The notes below the pieces were generated by a model. The model made no database searches. It was not told the DNA's origin and saw only the letters and a list, made by a program, of their open reading frames with translations. From contig JAJFGB010000009.1 in the NCBI GenBank assembly GCA_021776335.1, positions 434,001 through 498,000 of the forward strand: DNA of 64,000 bases, read 5' to 3'. Both the position numbers and the translations under genes were made by a program. Source of the stretch: Hyphococcus sp. Lineage in GTDB: Bacteria > Pseudomonadota > Alphaproteobacteria > Caulobacterales > Parvularculaceae. Below, in pieces: positions 37,417 through 47,619 of the stretch (positions within the stretch are counted from its first letter, which is position 1; every line of letters begins with the position of its first letter).

Positions 37417-38922
37417 ATGGGTTCGTCAAAAAAACTGGCAATAAGTATGCCGTCAGAAAATTACAAAGCTGTTGTCGATATCGGCTCGAACTCGGTTCGT
37501 CTCGTTATCTATAACGGGCCTGGTCGCGCGCCGATTTCAATTTGCAACGAAAAAGTGTTGTGCGGGCTTGGACGTGACATGACCGGGGATGGTCGTCTCA
37601 ATCCTGACGCGGCCGCTGACGCCATCGCTACGTTGACCCGGTTTCGTCGCATCCTTGATGAATATGGACGGCCGCCGGTTCACGCGATTGCGACAGCCGC
37701 CGTGCGCGAGGCCAAAGACGGAAAAAAGTTTGTCACCGCTATTTCCAGCTTGGGATTTGACGTCAACATTATCTCCGGAGCTGAAGAGGCAAAACTTGCA
37801 GCCCTTGGCGTCGTCTCATTTGAGCCAGGCGCAACAGGGCTTGTCGGCGACATGGGTGGTGGAAGCCTGGAGTTGGTGGCGCTGGATATGGGTGAGATCG
37901 GGCAAACCACCAGTTTGCCGATTGGTCCATTCAATGTGATGCGCGCGGCGCGAGAGGACATAACCGCGGCAAAAAAGATGATTGAAAAGGAACTCGATAG
38001 CGCGAAATTTTTGACCAATGATGCGTATGACAAGCTTTACGCTGTTGGCGGCGCATGGCGTGCAATTGCACGCATACATATGCGCTTGCGAAGCTATCCG
38101 CTGTCGGTGTTGCATCACTATGAAATGACAACCCAACAGGCCATAGAGATTTGCGATCTTGTTTCGCGTCAAAGTCGTCGTTCACTGGAAGATATACCTG
38201 GCATCCCGCGCCGCCGGATCGATACGTTGCCCTTTGCTTCGTTGGTGATGCGGTCGGTGCTTAAGCGGGCTGCAGCGAAGAAAGTTGTCGTTTCTTCGGG
38301 CGGTGTGCGCGAGGGGCTTTTGTACCAGGACCTTGCTAAGCGTGAGCGCAAACAGGACCCGCTGATCGCTGCATGTCGATTTTTTGCTGAGAGACTGGCG
38401 CCGGCGCCTGATTATGGTGAGGCCGTGGCGGCGGTGATCGCGCCGCTTTTTGCTGATGACGACCCGGCTGCAAAGCGGATGCGTGAAGCAACCTCCATCC
38501 TGATCGACATTGGCGCATATTTTCATCCGGACCGGCGCGCGCATCAGGCGTTCGATGCTGCGCTGAGCGCTCCTTTTGTCGGTGTCAGTCATGAAGAGCG
38601 CGTCGCTGCGGCGCTCGCGCTTTTTCGGCGGCATCAGGGGCGAACCGCCGCGCCGCCTGATGAGCAGGCGATGGCGCTTTTGTCGTGGGACGCCCAGCAA
38701 AAGGCAATGCGTCTCGGATTGGCTTTGCGATTTGTTGCGGCGCTGGCGCCAAAATTAAGTGCGCCGTTGCAGCACTGCCGGCTTGAGCTGGAGGAATCGG
38801 GGCGACTGATATTCCGGGCGCCTGCGGATCGCAAAGTGCTCATGGGAGAGACCCCGCGCAAGCGTTTCGCCTCGCTCGCTGCTGCTTTTGAGGCGGACCC
38901 TGTAGAGATTTACGAGGACTAG
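37417..38922 (+). CDS. ppx: exopolyphosphatase (Ppx/GppA family)
   Basis: KAVVDIGSNSVRLVIYNG; GDMGGGSLELVALD; YAVGGAWRAIARIHM; directly downstream of ppk. Confidence 0.93.
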   Translation: MGSSKKLAISMPSENYKAVVDIGSNSVRLVIYNGPGRAPISICNEKVLCGLGRDMTGDGRLNPDAAADAIATLTRFRRILDEYGRPPVHAIATAAVREAKDGKKFVTAISSLGFDVNIISGAEEAKLAALGVVSFEPGATGLVGDMGGGSLELVALDMGEIGQTTSLPIGPFNVMRAAREDITAAKKMIEKELDSAKFLTNDAYDKLYAVGGAWRAIARIHMRLRSYPLSVLHHYEMTTQQAIEICDLVSRQSRRSLEDIPGIPRRRIDTLPFASLVMRSVLKRAAAKKVVVSSGGVREGLLYQDLAKRERKQDPLIAACRFFAERLAPAPDYGEAVAAVIAPLFADDDPAAKRMREATSILIDIGAYFHPDRRAHQAFDAALSAPFVGVSHEERVAAALALFRRHQGRTAAPPDEQAMALLSWDAQQKAMRLGLALRFVAALAPKLSAPLQHCRLELEESGRLIFRAPADRKVLMGETPRKRFASLAAAFEADPVEIYED

Positions 38923-39143
38923 AGCGTTTCTGGAGCAGCGTTCTTTATCTTGTCGTCTGGCAAAAATCAGAAATCAGGTGTGCCTCTGCGGGCGAAAATA
39001 TAGTGAAAATACATTCGTCTAGGGTTATTGCTTGAGGTTATCGTTGATTGAGGTCAGTGTTGCCGCATAAAAGCGCTATGTTGGCGCTATATGTCTGTTT
39101 CTATAGTTGTGTTTTGAGTGTTTCTTGCACCATTTGAGGGGAA

Positions 39144-40745
39144 ATGGCGAAACTTGAGTTAGCCAATCTGGGGATTGAAAAGCTTTGGCCTCCAGCCAAA
39201 GAGGCTGACGTGGACATCGGGCCCGTCTGGAGGCGATGGCTGGTTGCCCATGAGCTTTCAGCATATTTCCGCGCGAATATGAGCCTATTGGAGTATTTGC
39301 GTTTGCAATACACCTACCCGGCCTTCAGCATTATGATTATTGCCAGCGCCGCGCTGCTCATGGCGATTTTAGGTACTTCTGATTTATTCGCAGCCTTTGC
39401 GGAACATTTTGACATTGATGCAATAAAACGCACCGATGGCGCCCTTACTCAGTCTCTTTCTATAGCCAGTATATTCTTTGTAGTGGTTCTTTTGTTGTGG
39501 TGGGGGCGTCGAAACAAGGATTTATGTCTACGCGGAGTTTCGACACCGAAATATGTTTTTGACATTCAGTATTCCGGACTAATTTCAGCCAAGGCGGAAG
39601 AAATTCTGAGGCGCCGCCTTGCTTCCGGCGAGCTTGATGCGATTGTGCGTTTGAGGGCGGGGGGCAGCCACCCCTATCTCGTGATTAGGCGTCTTGCTCC
39701 GGTGCCAATGTTGTTTCCGGTCAAGCCAGATAATTTTAACCGCACGTTTTCCTCAGAGGAAGCCGGCAAGAAAAACACGAAACACAATTTGGAGAAGCGG
39801 CATCTCGATGCCGTTGCCGGCGGTATACTGAGCATGCTTGGCGCCGCGCCGGGTGCGCGTTTTGTTGACGATCGACGGGACGATAGGATTGTTCTGAATA
39901 AACACACCAGGAAAGACGTTCAGGAGCTTCCCGATACGCAGCAAGCAGACCTTTTCCTCCGGTTCCATCAGAGCACTGTTGAGCGAACGCTGCCGGATGC
40001 AAACAACCAACGTGGTCGGACATGTCGCTATGTCACATATACTTGCATCAGTAATTTGCGGCGTACAGCTATCCATGTTTTGTCTGTTCTGGATATTGTG
40101 AACTGCTTGGAAAATCGCGATGGCGAATATACCGAAGACGAACACGCTGCCGTATTCCGTCACTCAAATGAGGTAAACAAAGACAATATCGTCAACGTAC
40201 TTTCAGAAAGTTACTATATTGGTATGACGCCGCGTGCCGAGAGATTTATGAAGGACACGGAAGGCGCCGCCGGGCCAATATTAAGAAAATTCGGGAGTGA
40301 CGACTATGTCATGTCGTTTGATGCGGCTCGGGTATGGCGCAATGAAGGTGGTACAGACCGCCATTCCAAAGCAATAATTGCACTGAGGAATGCTATTTAT
40401 CTGGTCTCGCGAAAGAAGGCGGTTGCCGTAAAACTTGCTTCGCGAGATATACTGGTCATTGATAATTTGCGCGCAATGGTGGCTCGCCGTGAAGATGACC
40501 CGGGCGCGTCTGTTCGAGATGTTTGGGTCACACTTCTCGGCGTTTTGCCTTTTGTGCCGGATATGACTGGTTGGTGGCTCAGAATGGTCTATGGATATCC
40601 GGTCGATTCTTACGGTGGGGATGACGAGGATCAAAAAAGCCATTCCGCCCTGCTGGCCCACGCAGAGGTCTCGGCGGCAAAAGCGAACGAACCAAAGCCT
40701 GCCGAAGATAAAAATATCAAAACTGATCGTTCCCGCCGCGCGTAG
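39144..40745 (+). CDS. membrane-anchored protein with possible degenerate TauD/clavaminate-synthase-like oxygenase fold
   Basis: 533 aa, two N-terminal TM segments (FSIMIIASAALLMAIL; IASIFFVVVLLLWW); C-terminal part carries PYLVIRRLAPVP, LFLRFHQST...CRYVTYTCISN, RDILVIDNLRAMVARREDDPG...WWLRMVYGY. Confidence 0.5.
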   Translation: MAKLELANLGIEKLWPPAKEADVDIGPVWRRWLVAHELSAYFRANMSLLEYLRLQYTYPAFSIMIIASAALLMAILGTSDLFAAFAEHFDIDAIKRTDGALTQSLSIASIFFVVVLLLWWGRRNKDLCLRGVSTPKYVFDIQYSGLISAKAEEILRRRLASGELDAIVRLRAGGSHPYLVIRRLAPVPMLFPVKPDNFNRTFSSEEAGKKNTKHNLEKRHLDAVAGGILSMLGAAPGARFVDDRRDDRIVLNKHTRKDVQELPDTQQADLFLRFHQSTVERTLPDANNQRGRTCRYVTYTCISNLRRTAIHVLSVLDIVNCLENRDGEYTEDEHAAVFRHSNEVNKDNIVNVLSESYYIGMTPRAERFMKDTEGAAGPILRKFGSDDYVMSFDAARVWRNEGGTDRHSKAIIALRNAIYLVSRKKAVAVKLASRDILVIDNLRAMVARREDDPGASVRDVWVTLLGVLPFVPDMTGWWLRMVYGYPVDSYGGDDEDQKSHSALLAHAEVSAAKANEPKPAEDKNIKTDRSRRA

Positions 40746-40755
40746 TCCGAACAAT

Positions 40756-41901
40756 TCAGGTCTCAATCAACTCGACAGCTCCATTTTTGAGTTTGAGCGC
40801 AAGTTCGCCGCGTTTGAGTTTTAACGCCGCTTCGCCGAAGACTTCACGCCGCCATCCAGTGAGCGCTTGGACATCGGCCTCATCGCTGAGGGCGATTTCC
40901 TCAAGGTCTGCAGCAGAAGCGATTAATTTTGGCGCAACATCAAAGGCTTCGCATTGACGCTTCAATAAAACCTTCAAGAGCTCGATTACCTCACCAGGCG
41001 GTTTTTGTCGCTCGGCCCGGCTGATTTTTGGCAGATCGCTAGGCGCGGCAGCAGCACCTTCCTTGATTGCATCAAGAATAGCGCCGCCAGCCGAGGAACG
41101 CTCGAAGCCAGAGGAAAGGCTGCGCGCCCGCGAAAGCTCCTTGACGCTTTTTGGCTGAAGGCGCGCCAGTTCGAATATTGCTTCATCCTTTAACACGCGG
41201 CTGCGCGGAACGTCTCTTGTCTGGGCCTCTTTTTCGCGCCACTCGGCGAGCTTGACGACCGCGCCCAGCTCTTTTGGCCGCACGCCCTTCAATTTGAGTC
41301 TTTTCCAGGCATTTACTGGTTTGACGTGGTAGAGGCCGGAGTCATAAAGCGCTTCCATTTCCGCTTCGACCCAATGGCCGCGGCTCTGGCTCGTTAGCTT
41401 TTCCTGCATCAACGGATAAGCGTCCCGCAAATGGGTGACGTCTGAAAGCGCGTAGCTCAATTGCGCATCGGTCAATGGGCGGCGCGCCCAGTCGGTAAAT
41501 CGTGAGCCTTTGTCGATCGATGCGCCGAGCAGTCCGCGCATCAGGGGTTCATACCCAATCTGGTCACCAAAGCCACAGGCCATGGCGGCAATCTGACTAT
41601 CAAATAAGGGCGCTGGAACTTCATTGGCCAACTGGTAGAAAATCTCGAGATCCTGCCGCGCCGCATGGAAGACCTTGACCACATTACGGTCCGTCATAAC
41701 GTCGAGAAATGGCGCCAGATCGAGACCCTTCGCAAGAGGGTCAATAATTGCTTCTACGCCGTCGGCTGCCGCCTGGATAAGGCACAGGATGGGCCAATAG
41801 GTCTTCTCCCGCATAAATTCGGTATCAACAGCGGCAAAGGGCCGTTTCGCCAAATCGGCGGAAAATGCCCTGAGTTCTTCGGTGGTTGTAATTACACGCA
41901 T
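40756..41901 (-). CDS. rnd: ribonuclease D
   Basis: FAAVDTEFMREKTYWPILCLIQ; KVFHAARQDLEIFYQ; QLSYALSDVTHL; HRDC-type C-terminus. Confidence 0.95.
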   Translation of the reverse strand: MRVITTTEELRAFSADLAKRPFAAVDTEFMREKTYWPILCLIQAAADGVEAIIDPLAKGLDLAPFLDVMTDRNVVKVFHAARQDLEIFYQLANEVPAPLFDSQIAAMACGFGDQIGYEPLMRGLLGASIDKGSRFTDWARRPLTDAQLSYALSDVTHLRDAYPLMQEKLTSQSRGHWVEAEMEALYDSGLYHVKPVNAWKRLKLKGVRPKELGAVVKLAEWREKEAQTRDVPRSRVLKDEAIFELARLQPKSVKELSRARSLSSGFERSSAGGAILDAIKEGAAAAPSDLPKISRAERQKPPGEVIELLKVLLKRQCEAFDVAPKLIASAADLEEIALSDEADVQALTGWRREVFGEAALKLKRGELALKLKNGAVELIET

Positions 41902-42063
41902 GAGGCGGGCTTCTAACAGCGTCCGGGCGGGCCGTCATCAGGGAAGGGGCGCGGCGGATGGCGCGGAGGCAGAAATAGCACGAAACCCTTGACAATAGGG
42001 CCCGTGAAGGCCAATTCGGCCCGTCTTCTTATCCCTTCAATTCCAAGAGATTCAGGGTTTTTC

Positions 42064-43863
42064 ATGCACGCCTATCGCACCCATCATTGCGGCGAACTCC
42101 GCAAAAGTGACGTTGGTCAATCTGTCCGCTTGTCTGGTTGGGTGCATCGCAAGCGCGACCATGGCGGCCTTTTATTTGTGGACCTTCGTGATCATCACGG
42201 GCTGACGCAGCTGGTCGTCGAGCCCGAAATGCCATTTTTTGCGGATGTGGAGCATATCCGCCAGGAAAGCGTGATTTCTGTCGACGGCAAAGTTGTGGCG
42301 CGCGATGCTGATGTCGTGAACCCTAACTTGCCAACCGGCGAGGTGGAAATCCGGATCGAGCGCTTTGAGGTGCAGTCCGCGGCTGAAGAGCTACCCCTGC
42401 CGGTCTTTGGCGAGCCAGACTATCCAGAAGACATACGCATGAAGCACCGCTATCTCGATTTGCGGCGCGAAACGCTTCACGCAAACATCATGTTACGGTC
42501 TGCGGTCGTCGGAGAAATTCGCCGCGGTATGGAAGCGAAAGACTTCACGGATTTTCATACGCCGATCCTGACGGCCTCCTCTCCGGAAGGCGCACGGGAT
42601 TTTCTCGTGCCGTCGCGTCTGCATCCCGGTAAGTTCTACGCCTTGCCGCAGGCGCCGCAAATTTTCAAACAGTTGATCATGGTGTCTGGTTTTGATCGGT
42701 ACTACCAAATCGCCCCGTGCTTTCGCGACGAGGATGCTCGTGCGGACCGTTCTGCGGGGGAGTTCTACCAGCTCGATATGGAAATGAGTTTCGTTGAACG
42801 TCAGGATGTTTTTGACGCTGTCGGTCCGGTCACGCATGATACCTTTACGAAATTTGCCGGCGAGCGCGGTGTGACCGCCTATCCATTTCCCTTGATTCCC
42901 TTCGACGTCGCCATGCTGAAATACGGCACCGATAAACCGGATCTGCGGTGCCCGATCGAAATGCAGGTGGTGTCCGATCATTTCCGTGGCGGCGGGTTTA
43001 AAGTATTTGCATCAATCCTGGAGGCTGATCCGCGCCATGAAATTCGGGCGATCCCGGCGCCAGGTGGCGGCAGCCGCGCTTTTTGCGACCGGATGAATTC
43101 CTGGGCGCAAAAAGAGGGCCTGCCGGGTATGGGTTACATGATCTTTGCTGAGGGCGAAGTGAAAGGCCCGCTTGCGAAAAATATTGGGCCAGAACGATCT
43201 GAAGCGGTTCGCGACCAGCTTGGCATGAAAGCAGGCGACGCTGCGTTCTTCCTCGCGGGCAAGCCCGAGGATTTTCTCAGCGTTGCGGCCAAGGCGCGTG
43301 TTCTCATTGGTGAAGAGCTGAAGATCACAAACGCTGACCGATTTGAACTCGCCTGGATTGTCGATTTCCCGATGTATGAATGGGATGAGGAAAACAAGAA
43401 GGTAGAGTTTGGTCACAACCCGTTCTCCATGCCGCAAGGCGGCCTGGAGGCGCTCGAAGCGGCGGATACGGATGAAAAGAAGCTGGCGATCAAGGCATTT
43501 CAATATGATTTGGTCTGTAACGGTTATGAGCTGGGTTCCGGCGCCATTCGAAACCATCGGTCGGATATCATGTATCGCGCTTTTGATATCGCCGGTTATG
43601 GACCTGAGGTTGTTGAGGACAAGTTTGGCGGCATGTTGAACGCCTTCAAATACGGCGCCCCGCCCCATGGCGGTTGTGCGCTTGGTCTGGAGCGTATTGT
43701 CATGTTGCTTTGCAATCAGGAAAACATTCGCGAAGTCACGATGTTCCCGATGAACCAGCAGGCCGAGGATTTATTACTGGGCGCGCCGGCTTTGTCGGGG
43801 CCCGAACAGTTGAAAGAAGTGCATATACGCGTCGTGCCGCCAATTACTGAAAAGAAGGCCTGA
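42064..43863 (+). CDS. aspS: aspartyl-tRNA synthetase
   Basis: [74 protein letters not shown]. Confidence 0.96.
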   Translation: MHAYRTHHCGELRKSDVGQSVRLSGWVHRKRDHGGLLFVDLRDHHGLTQLVVEPEMPFFADVEHIRQESVISVDGKVVARDADVVNPNLPTGEVEIRIERFEVQSAAEELPLPVFGEPDYPEDIRMKHRYLDLRRETLHANIMLRSAVVGEIRRGMEAKDFTDFHTPILTASSPEGARDFLVPSRLHPGKFYALPQAPQIFKQLIMVSGFDRYYQIAPCFRDEDARADRSAGEFYQLDMEMSFVERQDVFDAVGPVTHDTFTKFAGERGVTAYPFPLIPFDVAMLKYGTDKPDLRCPIEMQVVSDHFRGGGFKVFASILEADPRHEIRAIPAPGGGSRAFCDRMNSWAQKEGLPGMGYMIFAEGEVKGPLAKNIGPERSEAVRDQLGMKAGDAAFFLAGKPEDFLSVAAKARVLIGEELKITNADRFELAWIVDFPMYEWDEENKKVEFGHNPFSMPQGGLEALEAADTDEKKLAIKAFQYDLVCNGYELGSGAIRNHRSDIMYRAFDIAGYGPEVVEDKFGGMLNAFKYGAPPHGGCALGLERIVMLLCNQENIREVTMFPMNQQAEDLLLGAPALSGPEQLKEVHIRVVPPITEKKA

Positions 43864-43970
43864 CCAATTTTACTTCAAAAAAACCTGTAAACACTCATTT
43901 TAGTCAGTATTGCGGCAGCCCCGAATCGATTCAGCACAACACCTTTGTCACAGATGTGGTTTGAGTAATT

Positions 43971-45101
43971 ATGATCAAAATTTTCAGCGACTTTGACCAT
44001 GGCAATATCAACTGCCTGGATGCATCGAACCCTTCGGATATTCGTCTGGAGATTGAGCAGGATGGCAAAGCAAAGTTCTTCCAGTGGTTTTATTATTGCG
44101 TCGAAGGCGCGGTGTCGCGCCAATTGGTGATGCAGCTCGGCAATGTAAGCGATGCGTCTTATCCTGATGGCTGGAAAGACTACCGCGCGGTTGCATCCTA
44201 TGATCAGGAAAGCTGGTTCCGCGTTGAAACCGCCTATGACGGCAAGGCGCTGACGATCAAACATACGCCTGATCAGGACCGGGTTTATTATGCATATTTT
44301 GCGGCCTATCCGGTCGCGCGCTGTAAAGCGCTTGTTGAGAAGACGCAACGCTCGCCGCTGATTAAACATGAGCATCTGGGTCAAACGCTGGACGGCCAGA
44401 ACATCGACTATTTTCAGGTTGGTGAGCCGGGCGAGGGTAAGCACAGTTTTTGGGTGAATGCCCGTCAGCACCCCGGCGAAGATATGGCGTCATGGTGGAT
44501 GGAAGGCTTTCTTGAGCGAATTACTGACGTAGATGATGAATCAGCGAAGACCCTTCGCGAAAAAGCTGTGATTCATATTATTCCATGCATGAATCTCGAC
44601 GGTGTTAAGCGCGGGCATCTGCGCACCAATGCGTCCGGCACGGATCTTAACCGCGCATGGCGCAATGCCACGATGGAACTAAGCCCGGAAGTTTTTCTGG
44701 TACGCCAAAAAATGCAGGAAACCGGTGTTGATTTCTTTCTGGACGTTCATGGGGATGAAGCTATTCCCAATAATTTCCTCGACAGCGCCAAAGGGATTCC
44801 ATCTTGGGACGACCGTCACGAGATGCTGTTTGACCGGTTTTCATCGCTGCTGCTTGAGGCGAGCAAGGATTTCCAGACGGAGGTCGGCTACCCGGCGGCA
44901 GCGCCAGGCGCGGCCAATCTCGATATCGCGAACAGCTATGTCGCTGAGACCTGGGGATGCCTTTCCATGACGCTGGAGATGCCGTTCAAGGACGCGGATG
45001 TTAATCCCGACCCTGTTTACGGTTGGTCGCCGGAACGTTGCCGCCGCTTCGCGCGCGAAAATCTTGCGGTGATGGCGCAGATGGTCGATTTGGTGCGCTA
45101 A
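43971..45101 (+). CDS. M14-type zinc carboxypeptidase family protein
   Basis: VNARQHPGEDMASWWMEGFLERI; IHIIPCMNLDGVKRGHLRTNASGTDLNRAW; FLDVHGDEAIPNNF. Confidence 0.9.
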   Translation: MIKIFSDFDHGNINCLDASNPSDIRLEIEQDGKAKFFQWFYYCVEGAVSRQLVMQLGNVSDASYPDGWKDYRAVASYDQESWFRVETAYDGKALTIKHTPDQDRVYYAYFAAYPVARCKALVEKTQRSPLIKHEHLGQTLDGQNIDYFQVGEPGEGKHSFWVNARQHPGEDMASWWMEGFLERITDVDDESAKTLREKAVIHIIPCMNLDGVKRGHLRTNASGTDLNRAWRNATMELSPEVFLVRQKMQETGVDFFLDVHGDEAIPNNFLDSAKGIPSWDDRHEMLFDRFSSLLLEASKDFQTEVGYPAAAPGAANLDIANSYVAETWGCLSMTLEMPFKDADVNPDPVYGWSPERCRRFARENLAVMAQMVDLVR

Positions 45102-45817
45102 AATTCAGAGGCCAAACTTCGCTGAATTAAAATATCCTGGCCGTCGCGGATTTTGCTCATGAAATTTATTACCAGAAGCGCAGAAGCGGCGCTGAAAATT
45201 ATTACTACGACGTCCAGCATCAGTGTGCCCATAAAAAGATCGATGTCCGTTAGTTCGTCTCCGAATGCGCCTGCCTTAATTGATAACCTGTTCGATGCGT
45301 TGTCGATGAAGTTTGATATGAGCCATACCACCCACCACCAGCCGATAATCTTCGGTACGGGTGCATCGCCATTTTCCGGATCGAACGTGCCGCGCCAAAT
45401 CTGACACACCGCGCCAAATGGCTTCCAGAGATTTACAATCGGGACGAAGAAATACCCAACCGACCAACCGGGACTTGTCGTCACGCCTGCCGCATCGATA
45501 ATGTGCAGGTTTTTCATCGCACGATATTGAAAGCGGCTATATGCAATTATTGAAGAAATGAAAGCTGTTATGTATAATATCGCCGCTAGGCCTTGATGCA
45601 GGTCGGTCATATCTGCTGCCGCCTGCATAACGTCGTCTGATGCAAATTCGCCGTATAGAAACGTGTAATGAAACTGGAGCGCGAGTAAATTTGAAATCGC
45701 CAGTGCTGCAGCCGCCACAATGAACGCAAGAAACGAATATCTTAGAAACGGCCAGAGGCGCTCGAAAGACCTGGGCTTTGCCAAGTTGATTTCTTCATCC
45801 ACGTCTGCGGTCGACAT
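45098..45817 (-). CDS. DUF4328 domain-containing membrane protein
   Basis: YRAMKNLHIIDAAGVTTSPGWSVGYFFVPIVNLWKPFGAVCQIWRGT. Confidence 0.85.
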   Translation of the reverse strand: MSTADVDEEINLAKPRSFERLWPFLRYSFLAFIVAAAALAISNLLALQFHYTFLYGEFASDDVMQAAADMTDLHQGLAAILYITAFISSIIAYSRFQYRAMKNLHIIDAAGVTTSPGWSVGYFFVPIVNLWKPFGAVCQIWRGTFDPENGDAPVPKIIGWWWVVWLISNFIDNASNRLSIKAGAFGDELTDIDLFMGTLMLDVVVIIFSAASALLVINFMSKIRDGQDILIQRSLASEF

Positions 45818-45900
45818 AGCGGCCCCTCGATATTTATGGCGCTAATTCAAAACCTGACTGTTTTTACGGAAAAAAACCCAAATTCTAGTTAATCAATACA

Positions 45901-45985
45901 GTACGCCGGAAGTCGCCGCTTCCCTCGCAGTGATTTCATTGTGGTGACGCAGATGGTTGACTTGGTGAGGAGGCGCCCGCCCTAA
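45901..45985 (+). pseudogene. decayed 3'-end remnant of a second M14 carboxypeptidase copy
   Basis: GTACGCCGGAAGTCGCCGCTTCCCTCGCAGTGATTTCATTGTGGTGACGCAGATGGTTGACTTGGTGAGG resembles 45028-45098 GTCGCCGGAACGTTGCCGCCGCTTCGCGCGCGAAAATCTTGCGGTGATGGCGCAGATGGTCGATTTGGTGCGC. Confidence 0.65.
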
Positions 45986-46434
45986 ATCCAGCGGCGGACT
46001 TTTTTACAATAGGCCTCATAGTCAGCGCCAAATTTCTCTTTGAGCGCCTCTTCTTCGGGTTTGATCTGGAACATTGTCATGTACCAGAAGAAAATCAGTA
46101 GAATGCCAATCGCTGCATAATTTCCCAACCAGACGGCCCACCCGCTCAGTGTGATCAACATGCCAAGATACATCGGGTTGCGACTGATCCGGTATGGTCC
46201 TTTGATGATCAGCGTATTGGCTTCAGAAGGCGTTGTTGGATTAACGGTGGTTTTTGCTGTTCTGAAGTCGCCGACTGCGACAATAGCTATTATCAGCCCG
46301 CATGCCATGAGCGCGCCGGAAACCAAGTGTTGAAGGAGAAATTTGAAGTCGAGTAGCGGTAATTGATTGTTGATCAACCACATAGCCACAGCGGACATGA
46401 TAACCTGGACAACAGGTGGAATCTTCAATTTCAT
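45982..46434 (-). CDS. isoprenylcysteine carboxyl methyltransferase-like membrane methyltransferase
   Basis: MKLKIPPVVQVIMSAVAMWLI...IIKGPYRISRNPMYLGMLITLSGWAVWLGN...EEEALKEKFGADYEAYCKKVRRWI. Confidence 0.88.
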   Translation of the reverse strand: MKLKIPPVVQVIMSAVAMWLINNQLPLLDFKFLLQHLVSGALMACGLIIAIVAVGDFRTAKTTVNPTTPSEANTLIIKGPYRISRNPMYLGMLITLSGWAVWLGNYAAIGILLIFFWYMTMFQIKPEEEALKEKFGADYEAYCKKVRRWI

Positions 46435-46832
46435 TTTGGCAACCCTTGCATCTTTTCCTTCACCCGCCACGGTGGAAACCGCCTGTTTTCGCCCGCATGA
46501 TAAATCCCGATGCGATATCCGTCGGGGTCGCGACACCAGGCTTCGCGCCATAGCCAACGCTGATCTGCTGGTTCCGTTTCAAAGGCGACGCCTTTAGCTT
46601 TGAGCGCCTTAACGACAGCGTCGACATCTTTAACTTCGAAATAAAAGGACGCACCGGTTGGTGAGATATCTTCTGCTTCATGGAGAGAAAACGTCGTACC
46701 GTCGTCCGGGCATTCAAACCGCGCGTACCCATTATCCGGACTATCGACAATTAATAAGAGGCCGAGCCGTTCATAAAAACTGATGGAATGCTCAAGATTT
46801 CCAACATGAATGGTGACTTGGTTGAGGTTCAT
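46431..46832 (-). CDS. VOC family (glyoxalase-like) protein
   Basis: MNLNQVTIHVGNLEHSISFYERLGLLLIVDSPDNGYARFECPDDGTTFSLHE; WCRDPDGYRIGIYHAGENRRFPPWR. Confidence 0.92.
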   Translation of the reverse strand: MNLNQVTIHVGNLEHSISFYERLGLLLIVDSPDNGYARFECPDDGTTFSLHEAEDISPTGASFYFEVKDVDAVVKALKAKGVAFETEPADQRWLWREAWCRDPDGYRIGIYHAGENRRFPPWRVKEKMQGLPK

Positions 46833-46931
46833 ACGTCTTCCTTATGTCCTATACTGTGCGCAAGCCATGAGGCGGGCGTTTGCGATTATGGTCCGGGGTA
46901 ATCTAGACTGTAAATTAACAGGAGAAAACCA

Positions 46932-47600
46932 ATGACAGATATTCGCTTTCCCAATGAGTCCAAAAATTATCGCGCAGCACGGGAAGAGTTATTGGCGGCG
47001 GAGATGGAACTACGCGCCAAAGTCGCCGAAGTTGCTGCGCAGCGGCGCAGCTTGCCGATGGGCGGAGAGGTGAAAGAAGACTATGTTTTTCGCGCGATGG
47101 AGAATGGCGTTGAAGCAGATGTGACGCTCTCTGAGCTGTTCGAGGCGGGAAAAGATACACTGTTTCTTTATAGCCTGATGTATGGCCGCAACCAGAAAAA
47201 CCCATGTCCTGCCTGCACATCGCTCATGGATTACATGAATGGTGGAGCGCAGCATCCGGCTGACCGCATCAATTTTGCAGTGTGTGCGGCGGCGCCCATC
47301 ACAGAATTCAAAGAACTTGCGGACAGTCGCGGCTGGGGCAAGATGCGACTGCTGTCGTCATCGGAAAACAATTACAATGGCGATTATTATGCTGAAAATG
47401 GTGAAGGCGATCAGTTTCCCATGGCGAATATATTTGTCAAAGAAGGCGACCGCATCCGGCATTTCTGGGGAAGTGAGATGTTACATGCAGGCCTTGATGG
47501 CCATCCGCGCCACATGGATCAAATGTGGCCGCTTTGGAACATCCTAGATCTGACGCCGGAAGGGCGCGGTGAGGATTGGGGCCCAAAGCTCCGCTATTAG
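46932..47600 (+). CDS. DUF899 (thioredoxin-like) family protein
   Basis: REELLAAEMELRAKVAEVAAQRRSLPMGGEVKEDYVF; CPACTSLMDYMNG; WPLWNILDLTPEGRG. Confidence 0.88.
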   Translation: MTDIRFPNESKNYRAAREELLAAEMELRAKVAEVAAQRRSLPMGGEVKEDYVFRAMENGVEADVTLSELFEAGKDTLFLYSLMYGRNQKNPCPACTSLMDYMNGGAQHPADRINFAVCAAAPITEFKELADSRGWGKMRLLSSSENNYNGDYYAENGEGDQFPMANIFVKEGDRIRHFWGSEMLHAGLDGHPRHMDQMWPLWNILDLTPEGRGEDWGPKLRY

Positions 47601-47619
47601 ATGTGTGGCGCGATCAAAA

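Noticed and set aside
43012-43668. 218-aa minus-strand ORF
   Set aside because: Antisense to aspS; typical GC-rich shadow ORF.
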